A DNA stretch of 64,000 bases from Ipomoea triloba (lineage: Eukaryota; Streptophyta; Magnoliopsida; Solanales; Convolvulaceae). Shown piece after piece: positions 35,109 to 46,765 of the stretch. Each line of letters begins with the position of its first letter. Within the stretch, counting starts at the first letter, position 1. A program made the position numbers and the translations under genes. The stretch is from NCBI RefSeq assembly GCF_003576645.1, contig NC_044917.1:19401033-19465032 (forward strand). The letters are read 5' to 3'. A model generated the notes under the pieces. That model saw only the letters and a program-made list of their open reading frames with translations. It was not told where the DNA came from and did not search any database.

Positions 35109-36635
35109 CTGGCGGAGTGAGGTCCTCCGCCGGTGAGCTCCGTTTCCTTCTTACGGAAGGGGGTGGCGGAGAGGGTGGTTCCGTTTGGGAGTTCCGCTAA
35201 TTCAGTCGGAATTCTGGTTCCAGTAAGTTGTTTTGGGATCTGTTGTCTGGTTGTTTCATCTTTGATTCTGGATTTTGTGATCTGTTGTCTGGTTGTTTCA
35301 TCTTTGATTCTGGATTTTGTTGGGATATTTTGTTGAGTATTTTACCATGATTCTGATTTTGTTGGGATATTTTGTTGAGTATTTTACCATGATTCTGGAG
35401 TATTTATTCTATTTTGTTGAGTATTTTACCATGATTCTGGAGTATTTATTCATATTTGTTGAGTATTTTACCATGATTCTGGAGTATTTATTCATATTTG
35501 TTGAGTATTTTACCATGATTCTGGAGTATTTATTCATATCTCTTGGTCCATTATGTGAGTCTATTGGTTGGTTGAATCCTTGATTATATTCTCTAGGAGT
35601 TGGTTGTGTTCATAATCTGAGATGAACACTGTTGGTGGATGATCTTTGGGGTTGAGTATGAGGTTGGATGTGGAGATGTGAGTCTTTGGGTACCTTTTGG
35701 ATTGTTGAGGGTGAACTAACTGTGGGCACCATTTGCCTCTGTGATTGGGCACCATTTGCCTCTATGATTGGGCACCATTTGCCTCTGTGTTTTGAGCATC
35801 ATTTGCCTTTGTGGTTTGGGCTTTTGCCTCGGTGAACTAACTTTGGGTTTGATGATTGGTATGAGGGATAGTATCTTGGTTGGAGGGTAAGGTTTGGTGC
35901 TTATCCTTGGTTTGAGGTCTGTTTGGTTCCTTATTGATTCTTGAGTTGAATTGTATCTCGTTTGTTATTCGTTATTCCTTGATATATTACGGTTTGGTTG
36001 TTTCTTGTGAGTAATCGGTTGAGATTATGATTCAGTTGATATTCCGTTATAGACTTGTTGTCTTGTGAAATTCTATTGGACATTGGTACTATTTGGAAAG
36101 TCCTTGGTTTATTGCTTATTTAGCGTGTTGTTGTTGAGTATCCGTTTTGACTAAAAGAACAGTTCGTTGGTGTGTATATTCTATATGGGTGCGTAAACCT
36201 ATTTACAAGCTTACTATATATGTATGTTTCTCACGAATGTGAGTGGTGGTTGCTTAGCAGTCTTTTGCTAATGGTTTCTCACATGTTTTTCCAGGTATGG
36301 AGTAAGACTAAGCGAGAGCGCGTTAGAGCTTATCGTTATGAGGCCTGCTTAGACTAGTTTATGTTTCTTAGACTTGGTTTTTGGGCCTGTGTGCCTATGT
36401 TGGATTATATACCTTTGACTAGACATGTTGTTATGACGTTTTGAGGATTTATGGTTTATTCAGTTTCAGTTTTTGGATAGCCTGTTCATCTAGGCCGCGT
36501 TTTTCTTACCTAGATGTGGCATGATACCCCTTAAGTTATAAATCGCTTCCGCTATGTTGTGTTTGATAGTTGAGATAGGCAGCTTTTATGTTTAAAGTTT
36601 AGCTATCTCAGCTTGTGAAAGGTTGGGGTGTCACA
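35109..36635 (+). mobile_element. Truncated LTR C, same family
   Basis: Begins inside an LTR, at a place matching about 30362 of LTR A (GGCGGAG.GAGGTC.TCCGCC), and ends GTTGGGGTGTCACA at 36635. It contains the minisatellite (35720-35835), the acceptor TTTTTCCAG|GTATGGA (about 36287) and the conserved tail. It abuts LTR B on the left and Athila-like gag sequence on the right, so it was inserted in or joined to that gag. Confidence 0.8.
35332..35541 (+). repeat. 42-bp tandem repeat, five units
   Basis: GTTGAGTATTTTACCATGAT recurs at 35332, 35374, 35416, 35458 and 35500, an exact 42-bp period. LTR A has a single related copy near 30540. A preceding pair of about 48 bp repeats (TGTCTGGTTGTTTCATCTTT) is at about 35238 and 35287. 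Long hydrophobic frames here come from the repeat. Confidence 0.92.
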
Positions 36636-37592
36636 CCATGCAAGGTTTCGATTTCCCTTCCATCTTTTCTACCATTGCTTGTAGCTTCTTGATCTCATGA
36701 TTCATCGCTTCGATTTTTGTTTCGTTTGCCATGTGACTATTGATCTCGTACATGCCACCATGTTCTCCTCTTCGGTCATATGAACATGAGGTATTCTTCG
36801 ATATTCTTTCTATTAACTCTTCTGCTTCCGGTAATGCTAAGGAGACGAAAGCACCGCTTAAAGATGAGTCTAGGAGCATCTTTCCTTCATCAGTCAGGCC
36901 TCCATAAAATGAGTTGCGTCCCATGGATGCATTTAATCTTGCGGGCATTGTCTTTTCAGAACTTTAAATCTCCTCTATGCTTCTCCTAGGCTCTCCAATC
37001 TACCTTGCTTGAATTCTTGAATATGTCTCCTAATTCTCATAGTCTTGGTGATTGGGAAAAACTCATTCATGAATTCCTTGTGTAACTGCTGCCATGATCT
37101 AAAATGGTGATCATCCTGACTCTCTAACCAACGTGCTGCCTCTCCAATCACTGAAAATGGGAATAACTTAAGTCTGATAATTTCTTCACTAAATCCTTCC
37201 TGCCTGTACATCCCGCACGCTCGAATAAATCTAGTGATATGCGCATGAGGATCCTCTGAAGGTAATCCTAAATATTGGTTATTTTGAACCAACGTGAGTA
37301 TGGTCGGGTGCACATGGAAGTTGACATTTTCCATTGGTGGGACATAGATTAAATTGTGCATGTTGAAATCTGGCGTCATATAGTTTGCGATGGATCTTTG
37401 TTGCTCTTGAGGTATTTCATAATAATCATCTTCTCGAATATGTTCCGGTGGATTCACTCTATTGATTTGCGGTTCTTCCAAAATCGGTTCATTATGATTA
37501 ACTTGTCCTGGTGGATTGATCGGTACTGGGGGTGGGTTGGGTATAGCTGCTCCTCTTCCTTGGGGATTTCTTGTAGCGCTCGAAGAAGCCAT
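36636..37592 (-). pseudogene. Athila-like gypsy gag, truncated and frameshifted
   Basis: Start MASSSATRNPQGRG at 37592. A Pro-rich N-terminus leads into the gag domain: LPSEDPHAHITRFIRACGMY, EIIRLKLFPFSVIGEAARWL, SWQQLHKEFMNEFFPITKTM. A frameshift near 36975 moves to the frame with FYGGL...MLLDSSLSGAFVSL and EAEELIERISKN, typical of Athila-type gag. It is cut at 36636 by LTR C, so the zinc knuckle and pol are absent. Gag would form the particle. Confidence 0.8.
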
Positions 37593-37881
37593 TTGTGATT
37601 TTTGGATGCTTTTCTTTCGCGTTGCTCTGTTAATTTCAAGTATGTAAGGAAATAAACCTTGATTTCCTCTCGCTCTTGTGTGCATTCACCTATTAAGATT
37701 TCCAATGAAGTAAAACAACCCACAATTGACTAGAAATAGCCAATTGGGTTTAGTAACAAAAACAATCAAAATAGAAAAAGAAAAGAAAAGTGAAATGGAT
37801 TAACAATACTCAAATTCTCACAATCATTCAATCAAGTAAAAGCAAAACATTTGACAACCTATTGCCCTCCCCAGCAACGAC
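37593..37881 (-). other. Athila-like leader and split primer-binding site
   Basis: The leader between gag and the primer site carries ATTGACTAGAAATAGCCAAT-type sequence on the plus strand. The site itself (plus: TCCCCAGCAACGAC, then GCCA after the insertion) is the complement of a tRNA-Asp-type primer site, TGGCGCCGTTGC-like with one change. It is split by the solo LTR at 37882. Confidence 0.65.
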
Positions 37882-40633
37882 TGTAACCCCTCGTCATTTC
37901 CGGATCAGATTAAGGTTCGAGAAATATGTTTTAAGCTAAGACATACCTGAGATGAGTGACCGATGCGTCAAAAGGATTTTTATAAGGAAATATAGTTGTT
38001 ATCAAGCTGTGATCGTTCGTGCCGGTCACGAACCGTAAAAAAAAAAAAAAAAAAAAAATTTTAAATTTAGGAACTAGTATTTGGACTCGTTTGTCCTAGA
38101 AAAGGGATTTCTAGACCCCATACCATTATTTTTGAATTTCCTATTGAATTAAATTAGCCCATAGCAGCAAAAATTTATTTTTGATCGTACATCGCGAAGA
38201 TTCTGCGGTGTACCGAACCTAGCCCAAATTGGAGCTTTTGACTGGAATAAAATTTTAGTTTCAAGAATATTCTATTTAAATTATTTCCTACCGAAATTTC
38301 ATCTGTTTTAACCCCAAACAGTCCATGTTAAGATATTTTTTTCCCAAGATTTCTAGGATGGTGACACTTGTCACTTTAATCCACCCTTAAATATTATTAT
38401 ATAAGTGGGAAATGAATTTTTGGTCTTCATTTTCCCATTTGGCCGAAAAAAAAAAGAGGGGAAAGGGGAGTGAATTTCTTCCATCTTCAACCTCAAGCTT
38501 CAAGGACTCCATAGCCAATCTTTCTTCACAACTTCATCAAAGATTCGGTAAAACTTTAATTTTATTCGGTAGATAGCTTTATTTCCTTTCCTAGATTAAG
38601 AATCTAAGTCTTGATTTCTTGAATCTTGTTGTTATGATGATGAATTGGGAGCTAGGGTTTCAAGAAGGAATTGGGGAAAATCCACCAAAAGCATCTTTAA
38701 GACAATATTAACTACTTTGGAGGTAAGGAGTTCCCTTAAGTTGGACTAGATTGCTCAAATTTGAATAATTGATGGTTGATTGTGACTTGGTGAAATTTAG
38801 TAAAAATGTTTAGTATAAGTTGCCTGTATATGGTGTATATAAGGTGTATGTATAAATTATGTTTATGCCCATATAGGCTTACACTTGTGAAAATATTGAC
38901 AAGAAATTTAACTAGTCTCTGGCAGTAACTTCCGTGAATTTCTGGGACAAATCGGTAAGGTATTTTGATCCAATTGTTTTTATACATGTAGTTCTATACG
39001 TGTAGATGCTACCATAAAAATTTCATAATTTTTGGAGTAGTATAAGTGTGGTTTCAAAATTATTTTCCAAAACTGGTCCAGAGAGAAGAAAAATCCGGAC
39101 AGCACACTGCCAAGGGCAAAAAGGGAATTTTCTGTGTAAATTCGTGAACCTAGATGACCAAAACTTTTTATGAACATCAAGTACTATGAGTTAGGGTTCT
39201 ACCAAAAAAATTTCAAGTGAAAAAGAGTTCGGGAACTATTCTTACCGGCTCGATCTTTCAGACTGCGCCAAGCTGAAATTTCTGAAAAGAAAAGAAATGG
39301 TTAAAACCAATGTCGTTAAAGAGAAAAGAGAAGGAAAACCTTAGTTTCTGAGCAAGAGGAGGAGGACCTTGACTAACCCACGGGTGGCATATGCTCTGCA
39401 TGAAGTGCCCTTGCCCAGCGGTTGTTACATATTAAATGTTGTGCCGTATGACATCCAATTCATACTTATGCGACGTCTAGTCGCTGGGTACTATATAACT
39501 CGTCGGATGCGGTATTCCCACGGGGGTGTGCACACTTAAGGTATAGATACCCCGATTATTGCGGGCAGGTTTCGTTTTAACGGACCCGGTTAGGCCGACT
39601 GGGAATCATTTTAACGTACCTGGTGCCAAGGGATCAGCGTTAGATCGGGGAACGACCACTACCCCGATCAATGATCCAAGTGGTCAAAGAGGGAGACAAT
39701 TAGAGTGCTCCAAAGGCCTCACACTTTCGAAGAAGAAACTAAGTGAATTTTTGTAAGGAGATATGGCTACTCTGTAGCGGAGATGAGATGGAAATTGATG
39801 GAAAGCTCCTTGAGAGGAACGGTTGAAAACTAGTTTGAATAACTACAGGTTTGACTGGAGGAAAATATTATTTCCTATTTGTAAGAGAAGTCCAATTTGA
39901 CTAAGTGATATGATTTCTTCTACGTACGTATATGTTTCACTGTGTTGTTATACTTTAATCAAAAATATATGTTTTAGAAAACCTTTATTTAAGTTTGGGC
40001 GATCCACGGATCTCCTTGCTTAGCCGTCGCGCTAACTACACTTCAATGTGTTGCTTTCAGATGGAGTTCAGCGTTAGTTCTTGCAGTCCGACGAACTCCC
40101 CTAGTTCGTCGGAAGGTGTAGGTCGTGGCATGGACTACGACGTTTTTGTACAACAGATGAGTGGCGCCGACCCTTATGCGCCTGGCTATGCTCCTACAGC
40201 TCCCAATAGCTCACCGGCAGTAAATAGTGTTCTTCCTATTCCTGAGGGTCCTGACGTACAGGCCACTTTTGGTTTTTACCCCATCGAGGTGCTGGTAGGA
40301 AGTAACCCCCTAGAGTTTATAGTTTATTATCCTTACCCTTGGGACCCGAGTCCTCCCGAGAGTTGGGAGGAGTGGTCTATGGTCATAGTCGCTTCCCGGT
40401 TCCTAGACCATATCACATGGTACGAAGGGGAATGGCATCTTGTCTGGGGTGAGTTTACGGGTCCGACGTATCTCCAGATCGTGTAAGCAGGATGCACAGA
40501 AGGTCTGTAGGGGTTTATTCCTTTTGTGTAAATATATTTTGTAGCCAGGGGAGTGACTGATCTTGGTTAGTGGGGACATGTAGGGCTTTAAACTTATGTT
40601 GGCCGTTAGGCAAAATTTCCGGTACTTACTTTG

Positions 40634-40664
<31 letters not shown>

Positions 40665-40848
40665 CTTGTATGTTATTTCAAAATGAGTGACTGTGTGTGT
40701 TGAGTAAGTTTCTTTTAGCCTGTGCACCTGAAGCGGGGTCTGTCAAGGGGATGATAGAACTTGTTTTGGGTGTGGCGGTAACACCTTGGGTTGTACGGCA
40801 AGCCAGACTCCTCAGGATGTACGGTAAGCCGGCCCGAGGAGTGTTACA
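37882..40848 (+). mobile_element. Solo LTR of a second gypsy-type family (2,967 bp)
   Basis: Starts TGTAACCCCTCGTCATTTCC and ends CCCGAGGAGTGTTACA. ACGAC flanks it at 37877-37881 and 40849-40853. The termini form the short inverted repeat TGTAAC.CCTCG. A 141-codon ORF sits near its 3' end, and (AT)n at 40638-40664. Insertion was exactly into the primer-binding site of the Athila-like element. No internal region remains, so it is a solo LTR. Confidence 0.88.
40061..40486 (+). CDS. LTR-embedded ORF, 141 aa, unknown
   Basis: Begins MEFSVSSCSPTNSPSSSEGV right after an acceptor-like TTGCTTTCAG, so it may start an exon. The middle is Pro-rich (PYAPGYAPTAPNSSPAVNS); the C-terminal part is aromatic and acidic (YPYPWDPSPPESWEEWSMV, DHITWYEGEWHLVWGEF). 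No known domain is recognised. It ends with a stop at 40484-40486, well before the LTR end. It could be a chance open frame or a protein carried in the LTR. Confidence 0.4.
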   Translation: MEFSVSSCSPTNSPSSSEGVGRGMDYDVFVQQMSGADPYAPGYAPTAPNSSPAVNSVLPIPEGPDVQATFGFYPIEVLVGSNPLEFIVYYPYPWDPSPPESWEEWSMVIVASRFLDHITWYEGEWHLVWGEFTGPTYLQIV

Positions 40849-41540
40849 ACGACGCCATTTTGAAGATGTAGTTTTACGGTAGCGGTGAGGTGTCAAAACA
40901 TTGTGGATATGTGTGTAAGAATAAAACGAAGAGTCTATGATTCCCCGAGTGTCGGTCTCGAAGGAGGGACATGGAGGTGTGTCAAGTGCGGTTACATTTA
41001 TTTAATTGAGTCATGTGAGGCATTGAGTATGGGTGGTGAGTGCGGTGAATGGTGGTTGTGAGGTGCAAGTGTTCATAAGGTAGGCAATGTGAATGAAATA
41101 AGATAAAATAAAACAAATATAAGCAATCAAGTATAAGAAAATAAGGGATTGGATCGTGTTCGTCTATGTTGCATCCTAGTGTGTCTCAGGCAAAGAATAA
41201 ACAGAGCAATGATGTTCGCTATTCAAGAGTGTGTTTTCTTAGTCATTTTCCACCTCTGTGTACTAGGGCTTCTTAGACTTAGGAGTGCCTTTTAGCAACC
41301 AAAGTTCTAAGAGACATTTTATCAAACACCTTAGCCACACTTTCCTACTATTCCTAATATGAAGTCCTGATAAGCTCCCAAGAAACCCACTATTTGAGTA
41401 TAAACTAGGGTGCTTTATAGCGTTTTCAATATCCTTAAATGATAATTTTATGATGATTTGTGCTTTAAACTCGTTAACCACACACAAAGCTACCTTTGGC
41501 ATGATTTGAGACAGTACAGAGGTCTCGGGAGCTATTAGGA
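40849..41540 (-). mobile_element. Athila-like LTR region, minus orientation
   Basis: Continuation, upstream on the minus strand, of the element whose gag is at 37592-36636. The reverse complement of 40860-41355 aligns with plus-strand 42200-42660 (AAGAATAGTAGGAAAGTG, GGCACTCCTAAGTC, CCGACACTCGGGGA). Beyond about 41355 similarity fades. The outer LTR end was not found. Confidence 0.65.
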
Positions 41541-42675
41541 ACAAAGAACGAGCTTAAGAAGCAAACCGAGCAAGTCTGGAGCCCCGAAGGACCTGGAATG
41601 AAGCCCACACGCGTGGTGGTGCGCGTGGCAGCATTCTAGTAGCCAACCACGCACGCAACCACGCGTGTGGTAGGCGTGGTTGGAACACTGCGCGAGAATA
41701 TTTCCTAGGGCGAAATTTCGGAGACTATTTAAGGCCCTTTGATAGAATTTCAGAGGGAGCCCCTTTTTCCATTTTTGGGAAAGTTCCTCCTTCTTGCAAT
41801 TTTTCATTTCTTAGTTTTTAGGATAGTTTAGCTTAGCAATTTCTCCTTGTAAGAAAGACAACAAGCTTGGATTGAAGAAACATTTCATTACTAGGTGATC
41901 TCTACTACATCTTAATCTATTTTATTTTCATTATCTTGTTCTTAGATTAAATTAGCTATTGTCTTGGGATTCTTGATTATGAGTGGCTAGTTTAATCTAG
42001 GGTTTGGATTATGTGAAGATATGTTGCTAGTGTGATGATCTTATGTCTTATTTTGGATTCAATTGCTTGGATTTTTGGAATTTCTATTCTTGTCTATTGA
42101 TTGTTGTTTTGATGATATATTGTTTGGATTTGACTCTTTCATGTCTTTGATTAGAGTTAGGATTGAAAGCTTTGTAACAATCATAGATCTTATGAACTTC
42201 CTAAGAATAGTAGGAAAGTGTGTAGCTAAGGTGTTCAATAAAATGTCTCTTAGGACTTTGGTTGCTTAAAGGCACTCCTAAGTCCAAGAAGCCCTAGCAC
42301 ACAGAGGTGGAAGAGGACTAAGAAGACACACTCCTTAATAGCCAACATTTTTGCTTCGTTTATCCATTGCATTAGACACACTAGGATGCAACATAAATGA
42401 CCACTATCAAATCCCTTATTTTCTTACACACATTTACTTATACTTGTTTTACTCTCATCCTCACACAAACCTTATGAACCTCTTCACTCTTGAATCATCA
42501 TTCACCACACTCAAATCCTTAGCATGACTTAATCACTTAAACACACAAACACTTGACACACCTACACATCCTTCCTTTGAGACCGACACTCGGGGAGTCG
42601 TAGACTTTCCATTTTATCACATACACACATCTTTTGACAATCCTCACCCCTATGCAAAACTGGTTCTTCAAAATG
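41541..42675 (+). mobile_element. Athila-like LTR, plus orientation
   Basis: Contains GC-rich U3 with GTGGTTGG/CCACGC repeats (41600-41690), a TATA-like GACTATTTAAGGCCC near 41722, and an R/U5 tail that aligns with the inverted copy to the left. It leads straight into a primer site at 42674. The left end of the LTR is unclear. Confidence 0.6.
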
Positions 42676-42691
42676 GCGCCGTTGCTGGGGA
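42674..42691 (+). promoter_or_regulatory. Primer-binding site, tRNA-Asp type
   Basis: TGGCGCCGTTGCTGGGGA matches the primer site TGGCGCCGTTGCCGGGGA known from several plant Ty3/gypsy lineages, with one change. The leader runs on to 42875, where the LARD-like element begins. Confidence 0.8.
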
Positions 42692-44079
42692 AGACAATAG
42701 GTTGTCAAATGTTTTGTTTATTTTGATTGAATGATTGTGAGATTTGAGCATTGTTAATCTACACCATTTTACTTTGTTTCATTTTCTATTTTACTTGTTC
42801 TAATCACTTACCCAATTGACTACTTTTAGTCAATTGTGGACTATTTGCTTCATTGATAAACTTAACAGGTGAATGTGTGACACCCCAATTTTTCACAAGT
42901 CGAGATAGCTAAACTTTAACACAAAAGCTGTCTATCTCAACTACCAAACATAACATAGCGGAAGCGATTTATAACCTAAGGGGTATCATGCCACATCTAG
43001 GTAGGAAGAGTACGGCCTAGATGCACAGGCTAACCAAAAACTGAACCAAACTGCATAGATATAAATCCTCAAAACATATCCAAAACATTCAAAATCTAAA
43101 CAAGAGTATATAATCTCATCATTGGCACACAGGCCCAAACATAAAGTCTGAAACAACATCAACTAGTGTAACACCCCACTTTTTCCACTTAATAAAATAC
43201 GGGTAATTTTTTTTTAATTACAAATAACTTTTACAATAGCGGAAGCTTCAACAACAAAAGGAAAAAGGGGTGCTATGCCACGTTCGAGTATCTCATACTC
43301 AAACGCACAGGCTAAAACTACTTAACTAAAAACCATCACAATTCTTACTAATACAAGATGATGAATTCTAATGGATTTAATTACAACCTTTATAAAAACC
43401 TAACGTGAATTACTCTCATGCCAATGCTCCAAATTGTCATGCAATCATCACCTGCAATAATAACTAAGGGGGAAAACAAAGTCAGCACAACGGCTGGTAA
43501 GACTTACCCACCCCGTAAAATCTTTTGCACATAGCACATAGCATCTTGGAGCACATAATTCCATATTAACCCCTTATCATGGCATTAGTTATCACATTCA
43601 TTCATATCAAATATTTATACTTAAATCATATATCAAATCGATCTCATAATAAAAACACACAGTTAATAATTTCACATCAGTCCATAAGATGCCACCATTT
43701 ATAATATATCAAATAAATATTTAACTTTTACCAAAATAGGCATTAATCCTTTCTTTATCAATAATCAAATAAACCACAAAAATCCTAATTTATGATTCAC
43801 CATTCAGTATTTTCCACAGTAATAGTTTGTTAGGAACTTTTCAAATATAGTATACTTTTCTAATAATCTCAATATATAAATTTATTAAAGGCATTGTTTA
43901 TCCAATTCAAAATCTTTTAATCATTCTTTCACCAAAACCTCATATAACCTCTACTCAAAAATTCCTTATAATCATTTCTCAAAACTTCTCATAATATCAT
44001 AAATCCTCAAATTTCATAAAAACTTTATTTTGTGCTATACTTGCACACCACAAAATACATATGGAAGCACATCACATAC

Positions 44080-44480
44080 ACAATGGGACAGAGTCCTTTA
44101 TACTTAGGCCCTAGTGAACAGCTCCACGCTGAACACTCCGCAAAATTCCCATGTCAATGGAAACAGGACTTTAACCTTAAGTGTGCACACCCCCGAGTGA
44201 GGATTCCAAGCCTCACCGGGAAGTTACTAGCCCTAGTATTCGGGGATTTTTCCTACCGAATACTCCTCAAAACAGGGTACAAAGACCCTAGTGGTAGGCA
44301 TAACCTATCCACTCCTCAATCTCAACAGGACAATGAATGCCCTAGTATCCGGGGATTGTTCCTACCGAATACTCCTCAAAACAGGGTATGAACCCTAGTG
44401 GTAGGATTATCCTAACCACTCCTCAACAGAGCATATCCCTAGTATTCAACATACAACTGAATACTCCACAATGTCAAGTC
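44080..44480. repeat. Tandem units in the inserted LTR
   Basis: CCTAGTATTCGGGGATT and CCTAGTATCCGGGGATT, CTACCGAATACTCCTCAAAA, ACAGGGTA and CCCTAGTGGTAGG recur in the same order at about 44230 and 44340, with a third partial copy to 44470. Unit length is about 110-125 bp. Confidence 0.6.
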
Positions 44481-45455
44481 ACATATCTTCCATCAGTTTT
44501 CAAAACATTATATGTAATAAAATATAACCCTTAAGCTCTCAAAATCATTTGTTTCATTACTTTGCATATTAGCACTAAATATCAATTATCATAATCTCAA
44601 TAAATATAATACTTCATTAATCATCATAAATTCACCAAAAATCATAAGTACAAATATTATGTACTCCCATATCACAGTTTCTATAATAATCCACATATAC
44701 AATCAAAAGACAATAATCTCTTAATTGTCCCATAAATTCATAAATCATGTTTTCACCAGTAATTTATAGTTTCGCCATAAATTTCCAATTTGACAATAAT
44801 TCATAATTCTATAAAAATTCACAAATTTCCCAATAATTCATACTTTCATAAAAATTCATATTTTCAACTCATATTTCCACAAGTATTCATACTATCACTA
44901 TTTCACCATAAATTCAAAATTTATAATATTCAAAAAGTCGATAATTTCAATAAATATTATAAGTTTACTAAACATCATAATTTCAATAATTATAATAAAT
45001 TCATCAAATACTACAAATATCAATAATATGCATATATTCAAATATTCCACATATTTCATAATATTCCATATAATTTCAAAAATTATCTAAGTTCATAATA
45101 ATCATTATAAATATCATAAATCATTCAATAATAATAATAAATCTATTTTAAATAGATTTACATACAATACCACATAAGCACGTATTTAAATATATACATT
45201 ACAGGTAATATATATTCTACTTAATATCCACCTAAATTCATAAATTGTCAATATCTCATGTATCCACAATTTTATCAATCACCAATTTACTCAATAAAAA
45301 TAATAAATCTATTTCCCATAGATTTATATATATAAGACACATAAACACATTGTAAATAATTATTATTTTCGGGGTAAATAACTTTTGAGTAGACATAAAT
45401 CTTACCTAAGAGCCATTATCCATCATCTACCAAAATATACTCACAATTGGATATT

Positions 45456-45509
45456 GGATTTGAACTTGTAACCTTCTAGGCATTAACCGCACACTCAACC
45501 ATTGATCTA
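45456..45509 (-). repeat. tRNA-like (SINE-type) unit
   Basis: On the minus strand TAGATCAATGGTTGAGTG (A-box-like) is followed by GGTTACAAGTTCAAATCC (B-box-like), with spacing as in a tRNA-derived SINE. It lies inside the inserted gypsy LTR. Confidence 0.45.
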
Positions 45510-45595
45510 CTAGCACCTTTGATAAAAAAAATATATGTAAATAAATCAAATCATCCATTAGACTACTAATACCATTATTATTATTATAATTATTA

Positions 45596-45631
<36 letters not shown>

Positions 45632-45960
45632 GTCGAATCATGACTGTCGATCATGCATTATCATAATCAATTCCTCATCATCATCGATTCAACAACATCC
45701 AGCAACACATTTCACCATTTTCATCAACTTATCATCTTATCACTATTATTATTATTAGTATTATTAATTATTAATTATTATTAAACAATATGGCTGAATA
45801 TATCACTGCCACCAATTTCATTATCAGTATCGACCCAATCCTCCACTATCATATATAATCATCATTTCTATCATCATCAACTTGACTAATGATTCACTTC
45901 ATCATTTAACTTGATTACTAACCCATCAATATTATATTATAATAATTATTATTTACCATG

Positions 45961-46379
45961 TTAATCATCACCACCAACTGACGTCCAGAACAGCAACCAC
46001 ACCGCCGGACACCATCGCCATCGCCGCCTGCAATGGAGGAAGAAGCCGGTTTTCACCATCACCGTCCCTACCACGCCATCATCATCAACTTCATGGCACC
46101 ACCGCCACTGCAACGCCGGGGATGAAGGACTTGCCGTCGTCACTCCACTGTCCAGCCATCGTCATCGCAACGGAGAAGATGGAGAGTAGTCGGCTGCCTC
46201 ATCCGACCGCCACCGGAGCTCGTCGTCAAAAGGAGGTCACCGTCGGGGCTTCGCCGTCACCGGAGGAACAAAGGTCCAAGCTCGCCGGCGTCTCCCTTCC
46301 TCTCTCTCTCTTCTCTCTCTGTCGTTTGCGTAAAGATGAGGAAGCAGAATACGCTAACCGCTATCTTTCCCTCTTCTAA
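45961..46379. other. GC-rich block in the inserted LTR
   Basis: GC-rich stretch with Cys/Trp/Arg-rich open frames on both strands (60 and 85 codons) and no domain. GC-rich blocks occupy similar places in the other long LTRs (28940-29450, 49170-49990, 55150-55950), so it probably belongs to the LTR leader, not a host gene. Confidence 0.5.
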
Positions 46380-46708
46380 TTATTATATAACCGTACGTAA
46401 CCCCTTTCTACTTAATTATTATTATTAATACTAATTATCATTATATTTATATACAACATAAATATTTTTTGAATACTATGACCCTGTTACATGTAGTATC
46501 TGTCCATATACAACATAAATATGTTAATTATAACTGAAAGACAAATGGAGACAATCACTCTCCGTCACGATTAAAATGAGAATTTATATACCTATTTTAT
46601 ATATATGGCTCAAGAACAAATTAATATATAGTTTATATATATACTACATGCCACACACGGTCACATATTTTATTTTTATTTTAAAAGAAACAAATCACAA
46701 CACTAGCA

Positions 46709-46765
46709 AGGTTTGAACCACAGACCACATACTCAACATCAAAGTCCCATGCAATTAAACTGCAT
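46709..46765 (-). repeat. tRNA-like (SINE-type) unit
   Basis: Minus strand TGCAGTTTAATTGCATG (A-box-like, weak) and GGTCTGTGGTTCAAACCT (B-box-like). Same strand and general layout as the unit at 45456. A third, weaker B-like segment is near 46835. Confidence 0.35.
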
